Shown here: positions 1 through 9,769 of the stretch, piece after piece
Numbering within the stretch: the first letter of the stretch is position 1
How the letters are laid out: each line of letters starts with the position of its first letter
NCBI RefSeq assembly: GCF_000422845.1
Contig: NZ_AUGV01000008.1
Span: 1 to 64,000, forward strand
Direction: 5' to 3'
DNA: 64,000 nucleotides
From: Oceanobacter kriegii DSM 6294
Lineage (GTDB): Bacteria > Pseudomonadota > Gammaproteobacteria > Pseudomonadales > Oceanobacteraceae
Notes under the pieces: generated by a model
What the model was told of the DNA's origin: nothing
Database searches by the model: none
Seen by the model: the letters and a program-made list of their open reading frames with translations, nothing else
Made by a program: the position numbers and the translations under genes

Positions 1-1
1 C

Positions 2-82
2 AAAATCATCGTCGCCTTGGCAAACAAGTTAGCTCGCATTGTCTGGGCGGTACTTACTAAGAAGGTTGTTTACCAAGCTTGA
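2..82 (+). mobile_element. C-terminal end of an IS110-family transposase (partial)
   Basis: The window opens inside a reading frame that ends at a TGA at 80-82. Its last residues read KIIVALANKLARIVWAVL followed by TKKVVYQA, which is the typical end of IS110/IS1111 transposases (Transposase_20 domain, ALANKLARI-W-VL motif). The catalytic DEDD part lies outside the window, so intactness cannot be judged. The non-coding stretch that follows is unusually long, which fits the IS1111 branch. Confidence 0.8.
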
Positions 83-336
83 TTGATCGACGACTAAAGC
101 AAGTTAATAGTTAAACGTCACGAGGTTGCGCAGACCATTAAGACCAAACAGATAAGATCGGTTCACTGAAACCTTACCCGCGCAGTGGCTCAACGAAGCC
201 GTCCGGGAGATCAGGACAGTGGAAGCACATATCATAATGGCCGTGGCAAAAGCCAATTAACAGGTCGGATATAAGCGTGCAATCTCACTCTGAAACGTCG
301 AAATGGCTTGCAACAACGGGACGGGGCCATATAAGC
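83..336 (+). mobile_element. 3' non-coding end of the IS110/IS1111-like element
   Basis: About 250 bases follow the transposase stop before a palindrome at 337-353 (GCGGGCC, three bases, GGCCCGC) and the end of the next gene at 367. I see no reading frame here that I believe. In IS1111-type elements the right-end non-coding region encodes the bridge RNA and contains subterminal inverted repeats, so this segment is a candidate for both. The exact right boundary is not visible without the left end; 336 is a guess based on the palindrome, a type of site that IS1111 elements often target. Confidence 0.5.
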
Positions 337-366
337 GCGGGCCGCTGGCCCGCATACTGTAACTAC

Positions 367-1212
<846 letters not shown>

Positions 1213-1370
1213 TCAAATACCTTACCCCATCATCACAATGGTCCGACAGTAACACTTCGTCTCGTTTTCGGCGGGGCACTTGCCTGCAGGGTGTGCAGCG
1301 CGCACCGCCCAACTGTTCTCGTCGTGGTAGTCTTTCTTCATAACCCACCCATTTACGCAAGGACGCTCCA

Positions 1371-2591
1371 TTGAACCGACTCTGGGCCCTGTTTTTTCTG
1401 ATTGGCATTGCCGTCGCTACTGCCCGCTGGCTGGGTGGTGATGTCGAGGTGTTCCAGCAGCTGGTGTCGGCCAGTTTTGATATGGCCAAACTGTCGGTAG
1501 AAATTGCCATCGGTCTGGTTGGGGTGCTGGCGTTGTGGTCGGGCTTGTTCGCCATTGCCGAGAAAAGCGGCATGGTGAATGTGCTGGGGCGTGGGCTGCA
1601 GCCGCTGTTTTCGCGCTTGATGCCAGAAGTGCCCAAGGGCCATGAAGCCCAGGGAGCGGTGACCATGAATCTGGCCGCCAATATGCTGGGGTTGGACAAC
1701 GCTGCAACGCCACTGGGCATTAAGGCGATGCAGACGCTACAGAGCCTGAACCCCGTAAAAGACACTGCCAGCAATGCCCAGATTCTGTTTCTGGTACTGA
1801 ATACCTCGTCGGTGACACTGCTGCCCGTGACCATCTTTATGTACCGTGCCCAATTAGGCGCGGCCAACCCTGCGGAAGTCTTTCTGCCGATTTTAATGGC
1901 CACATTGGCGTCTACGTTGACCGGCCTGTTGCTGGTGATGAAGATCCAGAAAATCCGCATCGACGCTGTGGTTGTGGCTTATCTGGGCGGTTTGGTGGCG
2001 TTGGTTGCCAGCCTGATGTTCTGGCTCGGTGAACTGCCATCGGAACACTTGGGCAGTGTTTCGGGCCAGCTGGCTAATGGCATTCTGCTGTTGGTGATCG
2101 CGCTGTTTTTGCTGGCAGGACTGAAAGCCAAACGGCCGGTGTACGAAGACTTTGTTGCCGGAGCCAAAGGCGGTTTTGAAACGGCCGTTACCCTGATCCC
2201 GTATCTGGTCGCCATGCTGGCGGCGATTGGTGTGTTCCGCGCCAGTGGCGCGCTGGATTATCTGCTCGATGGCTTGCGCTGGTTGCTGGATGCCGTGGGC
2301 CTTACCAGCTGGTTTGTTGATGCCTTGCCAGTGGCCTTTATGAAGCCGTTCAGCGGTAGCGGTGCCCGCGCCATGATGCTGGATGTGATGAACACTCATG
2401 GTGTGGACTCGCTGGCTGGCCTGCTGGCGGCGGTGATGCAGGGCAGCACCGAAACCACTTTTTATGTGCTGGCGGTGTACTTTGGCGTGGTCGGCATCAG
2501 CCGCATTCGTTATGCGTTGTGGGCCGGTCTGGCGTGTGATATCGCCGGGATGCTGGCGGCGATTCTGATCTGTGGTTGGTTCTTTAACTGA
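1371..2591 (+). CDS. Nucleoside-recognition (Gate) domain membrane protein, SpmA/SpmB-like fusion
   Basis: A 406-residue integral membrane protein with about ten hydrophobic segments. It carries two Gate (nucleoside recognition) halves: one around LVGVLALWSGLFAIAEKSG with MNLAANMLGLDNAATPLG, and a second around TLIPYLVAMLAAIGVFRASGALD with MKPFSGSGARAMM and MQGSTETTFYVLAVYFG. This is the layout of fused spore maturation proteins A and B that occurs in many non-sporulating gammaproteobacteria; the transported substrate is not established. It starts with TTG at 1371 behind AAGGA at 1359-1363. No partner gene is attached. Confidence 0.85.
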   Translation: MNRLWALFFLIGIAVATARWLGGDVEVFQQLVSASFDMAKLSVEIAIGLVGVLALWSGLFAIAEKSGMVNVLGRGLQPLFSRLMPEVPKGHEAQGAVTMNLAANMLGLDNAATPLGIKAMQTLQSLNPVKDTASNAQILFLVLNTSSVTLLPVTIFMYRAQLGAANPAEVFLPILMATLASTLTGLLLVMKIQKIRIDAVVVAYLGGLVALVASLMFWLGELPSEHLGSVSGQLANGILLLVIALFLLAGLKAKRPVYEDFVAGAKGGFETAVTLIPYLVAMLAAIGVFRASGALDYLLDGLRWLLDAVGLTSWFVDALPVAFMKPFSGSGARAMMLDVMNTHGVDSLAGLLAAVMQGSTETTFYVLAVYFGVVGISRIRYALWAGLACDIAGMLAAILICGWFFN

Positions 2592-2618
2592 CGGGCTGTT
2601 GCTGCGCTCGAAAACTCC

Positions 2619-2885
2619 AGGGGACATCTATTTAATCCTGCACGACTCTGCGCGAGTGTTGCCGTTGTTCAGGGCAAGGCGACGAATGCAGCGGAATGAC
2701 TGGTCCTTTCCAAGTTCGTCAACACCGCACTGGGCGACGGCAACCCGCGCCCTGCGGGGGCTGCCGGATGATCTCGACTCTGTGTCGCCGACTTTTGACT
2801 TGACCCGTCAGGCCTACAAATCGGCTTCGTGATTCGAACCCATCCGGTAGCCCAGAGCGAGCACCGGATTAAATAGATGTCCCCT
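2619..2885. repeat. 267-bp MITE-like element, copy 1
   Basis: Perfect 20-bp terminal inverted repeats, AGGGGACATCTATTTAATCC at 2619-2638 and its reverse complement at 2866-2885, bound a 267-bp non-coding unit. The interior is clearly homologous to the unit at 22034-22300, which is exactly the same length. No transposase is inside. No convincing target duplication is visible. It fills most of the gap between the Gate protein and the DUF2889 gene; the short frame within it is not a credible gene. Confidence 0.85.
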
Positions 2886-2961
2886 ATAGTTCATTGGTAC
2901 AACTATGGATGCTGGCAGCGAGTCGCTATCATGTGCGGCTTGATGTCAGCAGGTAGTTTTC

Positions 2962-3522
2962 ATGTCGTTCAATTCCCATCCCCAATCCGCGTCCGTCACC
3001 CGCGAGCCACTGCACCGTCGCAACATCGATGTGCAGGGCTATTTGCGCAGTGATGGATTGTGGGAAGTCGAGGCCGTCATGCGCGACACCAAGCACTACG
3101 ACTTTACCTTGAGGGATCGTGGCTTGTTGCCTATCGGCGAATACCTGCACGATATGACCATGGCGCTGGCAGTGGACGACCGGCTGGTGATTCGCGAAGT
3201 ACGGGCGGATATGCGCTCGACGCCGTACCGCGATTGCAACGGTGCCGAACCTCGTTATGACTTGCTGGTGGGCATGAAGATTCGTGGTGGCTGGATGAAT
3301 GAGGTTAAGGAGAAGCTGGGGCGTTCAACCTCCTGCACCCACCTGACCGAGCTGCTGCCGGTGCTGGCAACCGCTGCGTTTCAGACCATTCAGGGGTATC
3401 GGTTGGAGCACGACCGTGCCCATGCTGCCAGCCCGAAAAATCGCAAGCATATGCAGAATACCTGCTTTGGTTACCGCGAAGGCGGACGAGCCGATCAGTT
3501 GTTGTGGAAGAGTGCAGAATAG
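2962..3522 (+). CDS. DUF2889 domain protein
   Basis: A 186-residue soluble protein. The signature of DUF2889 is clear: HRRNIDVQGYLRSDGLWEVEA near the start, DTKHYDF, a central R-DMRSTPY segment and CTHLTELLPVLATAAFQT near residue 120. The family is widespread in proteobacteria, often near aromatic or amine catabolism genes, and has no settled biochemical role. The ATG at 2962 follows a weak GCAGGTAG. It stands alone, followed by two palindromic intergenic repeats. Confidence 0.85.
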   Translation: MSFNSHPQSASVTREPLHRRNIDVQGYLRSDGLWEVEAVMRDTKHYDFTLRDRGLLPIGEYLHDMTMALAVDDRLVIREVRADMRSTPYRDCNGAEPRYDLLVGMKIRGGWMNEVKEKLGRSTSCTHLTELLPVLATAAFQTIQGYRLEHDRAHAASPKNRKHMQNTCFGYREGGRADQLLWKSAE

Positions 3523-3530
3523 GTTGGTGA

Positions 3531-3566
3531 TGTGGGAGGGCTATCGAGAGCAAGCTCTCTCCCACA
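3531..3566. repeat. Palindromic intergenic repeat (TGTGGGAG type)
   Basis: TGTGGGAG is followed after a short loop by CTCTCTCCCACA, which can form a hairpin. Related GTGGGAG arms occur at 14781 and near 55806, so this belongs to a dispersed REP-like family. Confidence 0.55.
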
Positions 3567-3579
3567 ATCTTGCCGGATT

Positions 3580-3625
3580 GTAGGTTGGGCCATGCCCAAC
3601 GATTGCTGGGCGGGGCCCAGCCTAC
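3580..3625. repeat. 46-bp palindromic repeat, family GTAGG...CCTAC, copy 1
   Basis: GTAGGTTGGGC at the left and GCCCAGCCTAC at the right pair across a centre containing GCCCAACGATTGCTGGGC. The same 46-bp design recurs at 13311-13356 with a near-identical core. It is followed by three copies of a CAGACCC-type heptamer at about 3632-3653. Confidence 0.7.
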
Positions 3626-3660
3626 GAACTCAGACCCCAGACCCCAGACCCCAGTAACGC

Positions 3661-4584
3661 TCATCCCACTTTATTCACATCCACCATCAGCCCCTCGTGG
3701 CTGAAGATTACCCCTTCAATCGCCAGTACGTTGCCGTTGCGGCTGTATACGCCGTGGCCTTTTTCGGTGACGTATTGCAGGCGGCCGTCGGTGTGGTACA
3801 GCCGGTAGTTCAGTTCAAAGTTGCCTCGTTGTTGCAGGGCAGCCTGAACGTTTTCCCAGACGTAGTCGGCGTCGGCCGGGTGGATCAGTTTGCCGAGGGT
3901 TTTCTGGCTGCGTTCCAGCAGTTCGTTGGCGTGGTAGCCAGTGATGTCGTAGCAGCCGTCGCTGACGTATTCCATGGTCCAATCACGGTCATTGCGGGAG
4001 CGGTAGATCATCAGTGGCAGTCGGCCCAGCATGCTGGTGAGTCCGCGCTGGTTGGCGCTGGCTTGCTGGTTGGCCTGTACCTGGCTGGTGATGTCGCATA
4101 GGGTGGCGCAGTAGCGGCCCGGTGCTGGGCTTGCGTCTGCTGTGCCTGCGCTATTGGGGATGTTGGCGGTATTGGTGTTCATGGGTTGTAGTCGCAGTTC
4201 GCACCAGATGGTTGCTTGCTGGTGGTTCAGCAGCCGTACCCAAATCGGGTCGGTGGCCGGGTGCGGCTGATCTGTTTCAGCGTCGTCGTACTGTCGGGCG
4301 TCGATGGCTTGCAGCAGTTCCGGCCGCCAGCTCATGGCGTCGAACAAGGCGTGCCATTGGCCGCGTTCCTGTGGGTGCAGGAAATCTTCAAAAAATTCAC
4401 CACAGGCGTCGGCGGGAGCAATGCCGGTCAGCCGTTGCCATGCGGCGTTGGTGTAAATAATACGGCCCTGGCGGTCGAACTGAATGATGCAGTCGGCCAG
4501 GCTGTCGAGCAGGGCGGTCAGTTCGGCCAGCGGGTCGCTGGCAGCCTGTGCCGGACGTTTGAAAAACGTTGGAAAGCCTTTCAT
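3661..4584 (-). CDS. Twin-PAS-domain protein without output domain
   Basis: A 307-residue protein with two PAS folds. The first is at about residues 20-165 (LLDSLADCIIQFDRQGRIIYTNAAWQ), with a PAC-like end RYCATLCDITSQVQ. The second is at about 185-300 (YVSDGCYDITGYHANELL, KLIHPADADYVW, YRLYHTDGRLQYVTEKG). No kinase, GGDEF, EAL or HTH follows. Its ATG overlaps the stop of the upstream response regulator (ATGA), so the two are translationally coupled; it is the last gene of a kinase-regulator-PAS operon. A sensory accessory role for that two-component system is inferred from position only. Confidence 0.8.
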   Translation of the reverse strand: MKGFPTFFKRPAQAASDPLAELTALLDSLADCIIQFDRQGRIIYTNAAWQRLTGIAPADACGEFFEDFLHPQERGQWHALFDAMSWRPELLQAIDARQYDDAETDQPHPATDPIWVRLLNHQQATIWCELRLQPMNTNTANIPNSAGTADASPAPGRYCATLCDITSQVQANQQASANQRGLTSMLGRLPLMIYRSRNDRDWTMEYVSDGCYDITGYHANELLERSQKTLGKLIHPADADYVWENVQAALQQRGNFELNYRLYHTDGRLQYVTEKGHGVYSRNGNVLAIEGVIFSHEGLMVDVNKVG

Positions 4585-5366
4585 TCGGGCACGTCCTCGG
4601 GGGCAATCTGGTAGTTGTTGGTGTGCACCCAGGCAGCCAGTTCCAATCGTGAGTGCAGGTTGAGTTTGCGTAGTAGGCTTTTCACGTACACCTTCACCGT
4701 GCCATCGCTGATGCCCAGTTCGCGGGCGATCAGTTTGTTATTGAGGCCACGGGCGATCAGTTGCAGGGTTTGTTGTTCGCGGGTGGTGAAATCGACGTTG
4801 AGGTCTTCACTGCCGGTGTCTCGCAGCCCATCTCTGGCGCTTTCTGTAACGCTTGCGTTGTCTTGAATGCGGTTGTTAAGGCGCTCATCGGTTGCTGGCG
4901 GATTCTGCCGCAGCGAGTTGGCCAACAGGGTGACGCCACGGTCGCTGACGGCCACTTCGCCATTCATCACCCGTTGCAGTTTGGTGACCAGTTCATCCGG
5001 TGCGGTGTCTTTCATCAGAAAGCCATCGGCCCCTTGCGCCAGCGCTTGCAGCAGGTCGTCGTCCTCTTCCGAGGCGGTAATCACCACCACTTTCATCGTC
5101 AGTCCGGCCGCACGAATCTGTTGCAACAGCTCCAGCCCGCCAATGGTTGGCATGTTGAGGTCGAGCAGCACCAGCTGCGGTTGCCACTGTTGCAACAAGG
5201 GCAGTAATTCGCGGCCGTCTTCGATGTCGGCCACCACGTTGAAACATGGGCTGTCGTTCAGCAGCTGTACCACGCCACGGCGAAACAAGGGGTGGTCATC
5301 CACCATGATCACCGGGGTTACCGTGGCGGCGGGGTCTTCGGGACGGGTTTGAAGGGCGACGTTCAC
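4581..5366 (-). CDS. NarL/FixJ-type response regulator
   Basis: An N-terminal receiver (IMVDDHPLFRRG, phospho-acceptor Asp in LVLLDLNMP, Lys in FLMKDTAPDEL) and a C-terminal LuxR-type helix-turn-helix (FTTREQQTLQLIARGLNNKLIARELGISDGTVKVYVKS) are joined by a long polar linker. The most likely start is GTG at 5366, which has GGAGG five bases upstream; ATG at 5378 and GTG at 5381 are possible longer starts. The gene lies 37 bases after the histidine kinase and overlaps the PAS gene by four. The pair resembles NarX/NarL, but the signal and targets cannot be read from the sequence. Confidence 0.85.
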   Translation of the reverse strand: MNVALQTRPEDPAATVTPVIMVDDHPLFRRGVVQLLNDSPCFNVVADIEDGRELLPLLQQWQPQLVLLDLNMPTIGGLELLQQIRAAGLTMKVVVITASEEDDDLLQALAQGADGFLMKDTAPDELVTKLQRVMNGEVAVSDRGVTLLANSLRQNPPATDERLNNRIQDNASVTESARDGLRDTGSEDLNVDFTTREQQTLQLIARGLNNKLIARELGISDGTVKVYVKSLLRKLNLHSRLELAAWVHTNNYQIAPEDVPE

Positions 5367-5403
5367 AGGAGCCTCCATCACAGGCGGTTGTTAATACTGG
5401 TTG

Positions 5404-6774
5404 TTATTGTTTGTTGGTGTTGTTTGTTGATGTGGACCGGGCAGGTTTGGTTGCGCTGTCTTGCGGCAGTGGAATAACCAGTTCTACCCGGGTTCCTTTT
5501 ACCTCGGTTCTTTCTATCCGAGATTCAGCTTTCCGGGATTCAGCCTGACCTTCGGGGCGTGCGCCAATGTTCAGCACCGCGCCGATACGCTGGGCCCGTT
5601 CTTTCATGATCTGGATGCCAAAGCTGTCGCTGCGGCCTTTGCCGCGAATGCCTTTGCCGTTGTCTTCAATCTGGCAAATCAGCACCGGTTCACCGTGATC
5701 AGCGCCGCGATTCAGCTCGCTGAACAAGCGAATGCTGGCATGGCTGGCGTGGGCATGGCGCACCAGGTTACAGACCGATTCCCGCACGATGTACATCAGC
5801 TGAGTGCTGGTTTGCTCATTCAGCGCCAACGCGCTCAGGTCGGCCCGAATATCCAGCTCAAACACCATGGCCGTACGTTGTTCAAATTCATCGATCAGCT
5901 GTTCGAGGCTGTTGGCCAGTTGGTTAGGGCTGGTGGTGAGGCGGGCCGTGGCAATCAATTCACGGGTTTGGCGATAGGCGTAATGGCAAAGCTGTTCCAC
6001 TTCTTTGGCCTGTTGGCTGGCGCTGCTTTCGGGTGTCAGCTGGCTTGCCAGCCGAGCGCTTTGCATGCGGGTGTAAGCCAGCGACTGTGCCAGCGAATCG
6101 TGCAGCTCGGCGGCGTGTGCCCGGCGTTCGTCAGCGACGGCTTGTTGCAGGCGTTGTTGCTGCTGATACCAGCCTGATAACCCTTGTTGTAGCCGTTGTA
6201 GCAGCTCGGTCAGGCGAGGCACCAAGCGGCTATTTGCCTGCCTTTCGGCCCCGTGCTGCTCACCAACCTGCACCAGCAACCAGCCGTTTATATTGGGCTG
6301 GCCGGACTGCGTGATATTGAACGGTAATAGCTGTTGGTTGGCGGCAAGCCACTGCTCCGGTTGGCGCAATAGTCGGGAGCAGTTATTCACCGGTGCGCTG
6401 AAATGCGGGGTCAGGGCGATGTAGTCGTATTGGGCATTGTGGTTGTTCGTAGTGCTGTCAGAGCGGGTACTTGCGGGCTCTGCTTCTGGCATGGCTTGCG
6501 GTAACACCAATGCCTGTAAGGGCGCTTCTTGGCTGTCCTGGGCCAGCGTGGATTGAATCTGCTCCAGCAGTTGCGGCAGCTGTTGCAGTGAATCGGCGCT
6601 GGCAATGGCGCAGGCCAGATCGCTCAGCTGCCAGAACCAGGCATCGCTGCGCACTTCGTCTTCCGCCCGGCAGCCGGCGTAGCGTTGCTGGTGATCGTGA
6701 GTCAGCCATTGCAGCAGTCGCTGCCAGCCGGTTGAGGCAGGGCGGGACGCAGCATGATGAAGCGGTATCGACAT
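5404..6774 (-). CDS. Soluble NarX-like sensor histidine kinase
   Basis: A 456-residue kinase of the HisKA_3 group. The phosphorylated His is in ERRAHAAELHDSLAQSLAY near residue 222, the N box in RESVCNLVRHAHAS near 332, and the ATP-binding G boxes in IEDNGKGI and SFGIQIMKERA. The core is that of NarX/NarQ, but I find no transmembrane helix, no HAMP and no periplasmic domain: the N-terminal 200 residues are hydrophilic and Gln-rich, so sensing is probably cytoplasmic or through a partner. The start has a strong AAGGAGGAG just upstream. It heads the operon with the NarL-like regulator and the PAS protein. Confidence 0.85.
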   Translation of the reverse strand: MSIPLHHAASRPASTGWQRLLQWLTHDHQQRYAGCRAEDEVRSDAWFWQLSDLACAIASADSLQQLPQLLEQIQSTLAQDSQEAPLQALVLPQAMPEAEPASTRSDSTTNNHNAQYDYIALTPHFSAPVNNCSRLLRQPEQWLAANQQLLPFNITQSGQPNINGWLLVQVGEQHGAERQANSRLVPRLTELLQRLQQGLSGWYQQQQRLQQAVADERRAHAAELHDSLAQSLAYTRMQSARLASQLTPESSASQQAKEVEQLCHYAYRQTRELIATARLTTSPNQLANSLEQLIDEFEQRTAMVFELDIRADLSALALNEQTSTQLMYIVRESVCNLVRHAHASHASIRLFSELNRGADHGEPVLICQIEDNGKGIRGKGRSDSFGIQIMKERAQRIGAVLNIGARPEGQAESRKAESRIERTEVKGTRVELVIPLPQDSATKPARSTSTNNTNKQ

Positions 6775-7185
6775 AACTCCTCCTTATCTGTCTCCGGGCA
6801 AGGCCAGTTGGGCTGCTGATGTTGCACTCGTTGTGCCAGCCAGAACCCCGACCTTCGGCTTTGTGCAGAAAATCACCTTTACCAAACCGACCAAGTCGTT
6901 TTCAGGGGCGCAAAGAACGCCCGGGGTATGTCTGTAACTCGTTGTTTTAATTGATTTTCACGGTCTGTTTTTGGCGCGTTGCTATTGGGGGTAACCCTTC
7001 CTGAGTATTGAGAGGCCAGGTCCTGTGGGTAAATATTTTTAACCAATGGGAAACACAAACCCTGTGCCAGAAAGCGGATCACCGGATGCACCAGTGTGAA
7101 GCGACAGCGCAGCGATTTGCCCCTGAATTTGGCAACGGCCACTTGCATTACTGCATTCACCTCACAGCACTGACAGGAGGGCATC
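6775..7185. other. Divergent intergenic region between the sensor kinase and tdm
   Basis: About 410 bases with no credible gene; it must carry promoters for both directions. An imperfect palindrome GGTAAATATTTTTAACC lies at 7028-7044, a possible operator for the amine operon. The tdm ribosome site AGGAGG is at 7175-7180. I cannot identify a specific regulator site. Confidence 0.4.
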
Positions 7186-9663
7186 ATGGCGTCAGCATCT
7201 TCAACCGCGGCTTCACTACCGCCTGGCGCAATGATGGCTAGCCAACAGCCCCGCCGTTTTCGTATTGCCGGACGTCATTGGCAACGGCTGGAGGTAAAGC
7301 AGGGTGATGAGCTGACACTGAATGGTCAGGACGAACATCAGGTGGTGGAGCTTGTGCGACTGGACGCCCGGCTGTCGCCACAACTGAACATGGCGGCGTC
7401 TGAGCTTGCGGTTCAGCCCGCTGCGCGCTCATTGGCCATGCTGGAAGAAAACCGTCCCGCTGCAGCTGCGTTGGCAGCGGTATTAAGCCAGCACCAATGC
7501 GGCCCTGCCGAACTGGAGCAGGCGCTGGTGGTTGCGCCAGAGGCCTTAAAGGCCGGCGTCACGTTGACCAGCCTGTGCGACCAAACCTTATTGATAGTGG
7601 CTGCGGCACCAGCTCTGCAACTACAGCCTGTGCAGCGTGTTACTGACGCTTCCGGCGAGAACCAAACCGAAGCCGCGATTATTGCGCCTGCGGAAATTTT
7701 GCTGACGTTTGCCAGTGCCCGCACGAATACCTCTGTGAGTGACGACAGCTTGCCCGTGCCGTTTTCATACGATGGCTCAGCGGAGCTGCAAGGTGCACTG
7801 AACAGCCTTCGGGTGCCGCATTCCAGTGCCCGTGCCTACACGGTTAAAGCGGGCGAATACATCCAGATTCTGGATGTGCAGGGCAAGCAATGTTCGGACT
7901 TTATTGCCTTTGATCTGGCCGATGTTGAAGCCGCCCAACGCGGCGATATCAGCCCGTTTGAAATTGCCACCCTGGATGCCGCGGCTACCCGAACGGTGAT
8001 GGGACACGCGTTACCCAAGCCGGGCCTGCATTCGCGTTTTTACGACCAGAACATGCGCGCCATGCTGGAAGTGGTGCAGGACACCGTTGGCCGTCACGAC
8101 AGTTTCCTGATGGCTTGTACTCCCAAGTTCTATGAGGACGCCGGCTATTTTGGCCACATCAGTTGCAGCGCCAACTTCAACGCTCAGTTGAAAGATTGGG
8201 GTGTACCGCCTCGGGCTGGCTGGCCAGCGATCAATTTCTTCTTTAACACCGCCGTCTGTGACGAAGGTTCGGTGACTGGCGACGAGCCATGGTCGCGCCC
8301 CGGCGACTACGTGCTGCTGAAAGCCCAGCGTGACTTGCTGTGCCTCAGCTCTGCATGCCCGGACGACATCGACTCCGCCAATGGCTGGTTTCCAACCGAT
8401 ATTCACGTGCGGGTGTACGCCGCTGATCACTCATTTCCCCGCGCCATGGCCTGGCGTAATTCACCCGAGGAGCTGCCCCGCATGACCCAGCAGACCGGTT
8501 TTCATTCCAGGGTTGCAGCCCTGACCCAATACCTGAGCGAATACCGTGGTTATTGGGTGGCCGATGAATACAACGGCTTTGGCGCTACCGCCGAGTATCT
8601 GGCCTGTCGTGAACGAGTGGCCATGATCGACCTGACGCCACTGCGCAAATTCGAAGTCGCCGGGCCGGATGCCGAACGCCTGTTACAGCTGGCGCTGACC
8701 CGCAACGTACGTCGACTGTCGGTGGGGGAAATTGCCTACACCGCGCTGTGTCATCCCACCGGCGGCATGATCGACGACGGCACCATTTTCCGCCTGGGCG
8801 AGCAAACTTTCCGGCTGGTGACGGGCGACAGCTACGTTGGCAGCTGGCTTAAACAACTGGCGGAAGAACATGGTTTCCGTGTGCGAGTGCAGGAATCCAC
8901 CTCGCAAATCCACAACATTGCCGTGCAGGGGCCAAACAGCCGCGAACTGTTAAGCGAATTGATCTGGACGCCGGAGCATCAGGTGCTGGTCGCCGAACTG
9001 GCCTGGTTCCATCTGACGATTGGTCGGCTGGGAGGCCCGGACGGCGCGCCAGTGATGGTGTCGCGCACCGGTTACACCGGTGAGCTGGGTTTTGAAGTCT
9101 GGTGCCATCCGGATGCCGCCGAAAGCCTTTGGGATGCGGTATGGGATGCCGGACAGCCGTTCGGTATCGCGCCGATGGGTTTCAAGGCCCTCGACATGCT
9201 GCGCATCGAAGCCGGGCTGATTTTCGCCGATCACGAATTTTGTCCACAGACCAACCCCTACGAAGCAGGCATTGGTTTCACCGTGCCGATGAAGACCAAG
9301 GAAGAAGACTTTATTGGCCGCGAGGCGATGAAACGCCAGGCCCCGGAAAGTCGCCACAAGTTGATGGGCTTGATCATCAACAGCAACGAGCCGGTGGCCC
9401 ACGGTGACGAGGTGTTTGTGGCCCGTGCTGACGGTGCCGCCGCCGATGACTACAAAAGCCGCTACGCCGTTGGCGTGGTCACCAGTGCCATTTTTTCACC
9501 TCTGTTAAAGCAACAGATCGCCATGGTGCGACTGGCTCCGGAAGCCGCCGAAGCCGGCCTGAAACTGGAAGTCGGCCAGCTGGATGGTCTGAAAAAACGC
9601 ATTCCAGCAACGGTGACGACATTACCGTTCTACGACCCCGAACGAACCCGGGTTCGATCCTGA
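7186..9663 (+). CDS. tdm: Trimethylamine N-oxide demethylase (Tdm)
   Basis: An 825-residue two-part protein. Residues about 205-430 form a DUF1989 (urea-carboxylase-associated) domain with conserved Cys in GKQCSDF (236), HISCSANF (327) and CLSSACPDD (386, 391), matching the Cys-ligated zinc site of TMAO demethylase. Residues about 450-820 are a GcvT/aminomethyltransferase fold (ERVAMIDLTPLRKFEV, GPNSRELL, SRTGYTGELGFEVW, ALDMLRIEAG). This architecture is that of Tdm, which splits TMAO into dimethylamine and formaldehyde, the second domain capturing formaldehyde on tetrahydrofolate. The N-terminal 200 residues are a variable extension. Start ATG has AGGAGG six bases upstream. A DmmD-like GcvT protein is the main alternative; the DUF1989 part and the DmmABC neighbours favour Tdm. 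Confidence 0.85.
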   Translation: MASASSTAASLPPGAMMASQQPRRFRIAGRHWQRLEVKQGDELTLNGQDEHQVVELVRLDARLSPQLNMAASELAVQPAARSLAMLEENRPAAAALAAVLSQHQCGPAELEQALVVAPEALKAGVTLTSLCDQTLLIVAAAPALQLQPVQRVTDASGENQTEAAIIAPAEILLTFASARTNTSVSDDSLPVPFSYDGSAELQGALNSLRVPHSSARAYTVKAGEYIQILDVQGKQCSDFIAFDLADVEAAQRGDISPFEIATLDAAATRTVMGHALPKPGLHSRFYDQNMRAMLEVVQDTVGRHDSFLMACTPKFYEDAGYFGHISCSANFNAQLKDWGVPPRAGWPAINFFFNTAVCDEGSVTGDEPWSRPGDYVLLKAQRDLLCLSSACPDDIDSANGWFPTDIHVRVYAADHSFPRAMAWRNSPEELPRMTQQTGFHSRVAALTQYLSEYRGYWVADEYNGFGATAEYLACRERVAMIDLTPLRKFEVAGPDAERLLQLALTRNVRRLSVGEIAYTALCHPTGGMIDDGTIFRLGEQTFRLVTGDSYVGSWLKQLAEEHGFRVRVQESTSQIHNIAVQGPNSRELLSELIWTPEHQVLVAELAWFHLTIGRLGGPDGAPVMVSRTGYTGELGFEVWCHPDAAESLWDAVWDAGQPFGIAPMGFKALDMLRIEAGLIFADHEFCPQTNPYEAGIGFTVPMKTKEEDFIGREAMKRQAPESRHKLMGLIINSNEPVAHGDEVFVARADGAAADDYKSRYAVGVVTSAIFSPLLKQQIAMVRLAPEAAEAGLKLEVGQLDGLKKRIPATVTTLPFYDPERTRVRS

Positions 9664-9769
9664 TTCAGGCGCGCTGCCGCCCCCGCGGCGTGTCTGAAAC
9701 CTGAAAAACCAAAGCAAGACCGTACTCAGCAGAAATTAATAACCAACATTCAAGACAGAGGATCACACC

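Noticed and set aside
2572-2832. A short plus-strand gene after the Gate protein
   Set aside because: It lies inside the MITE-like element, and an equivalent frame is not kept in the second copy.
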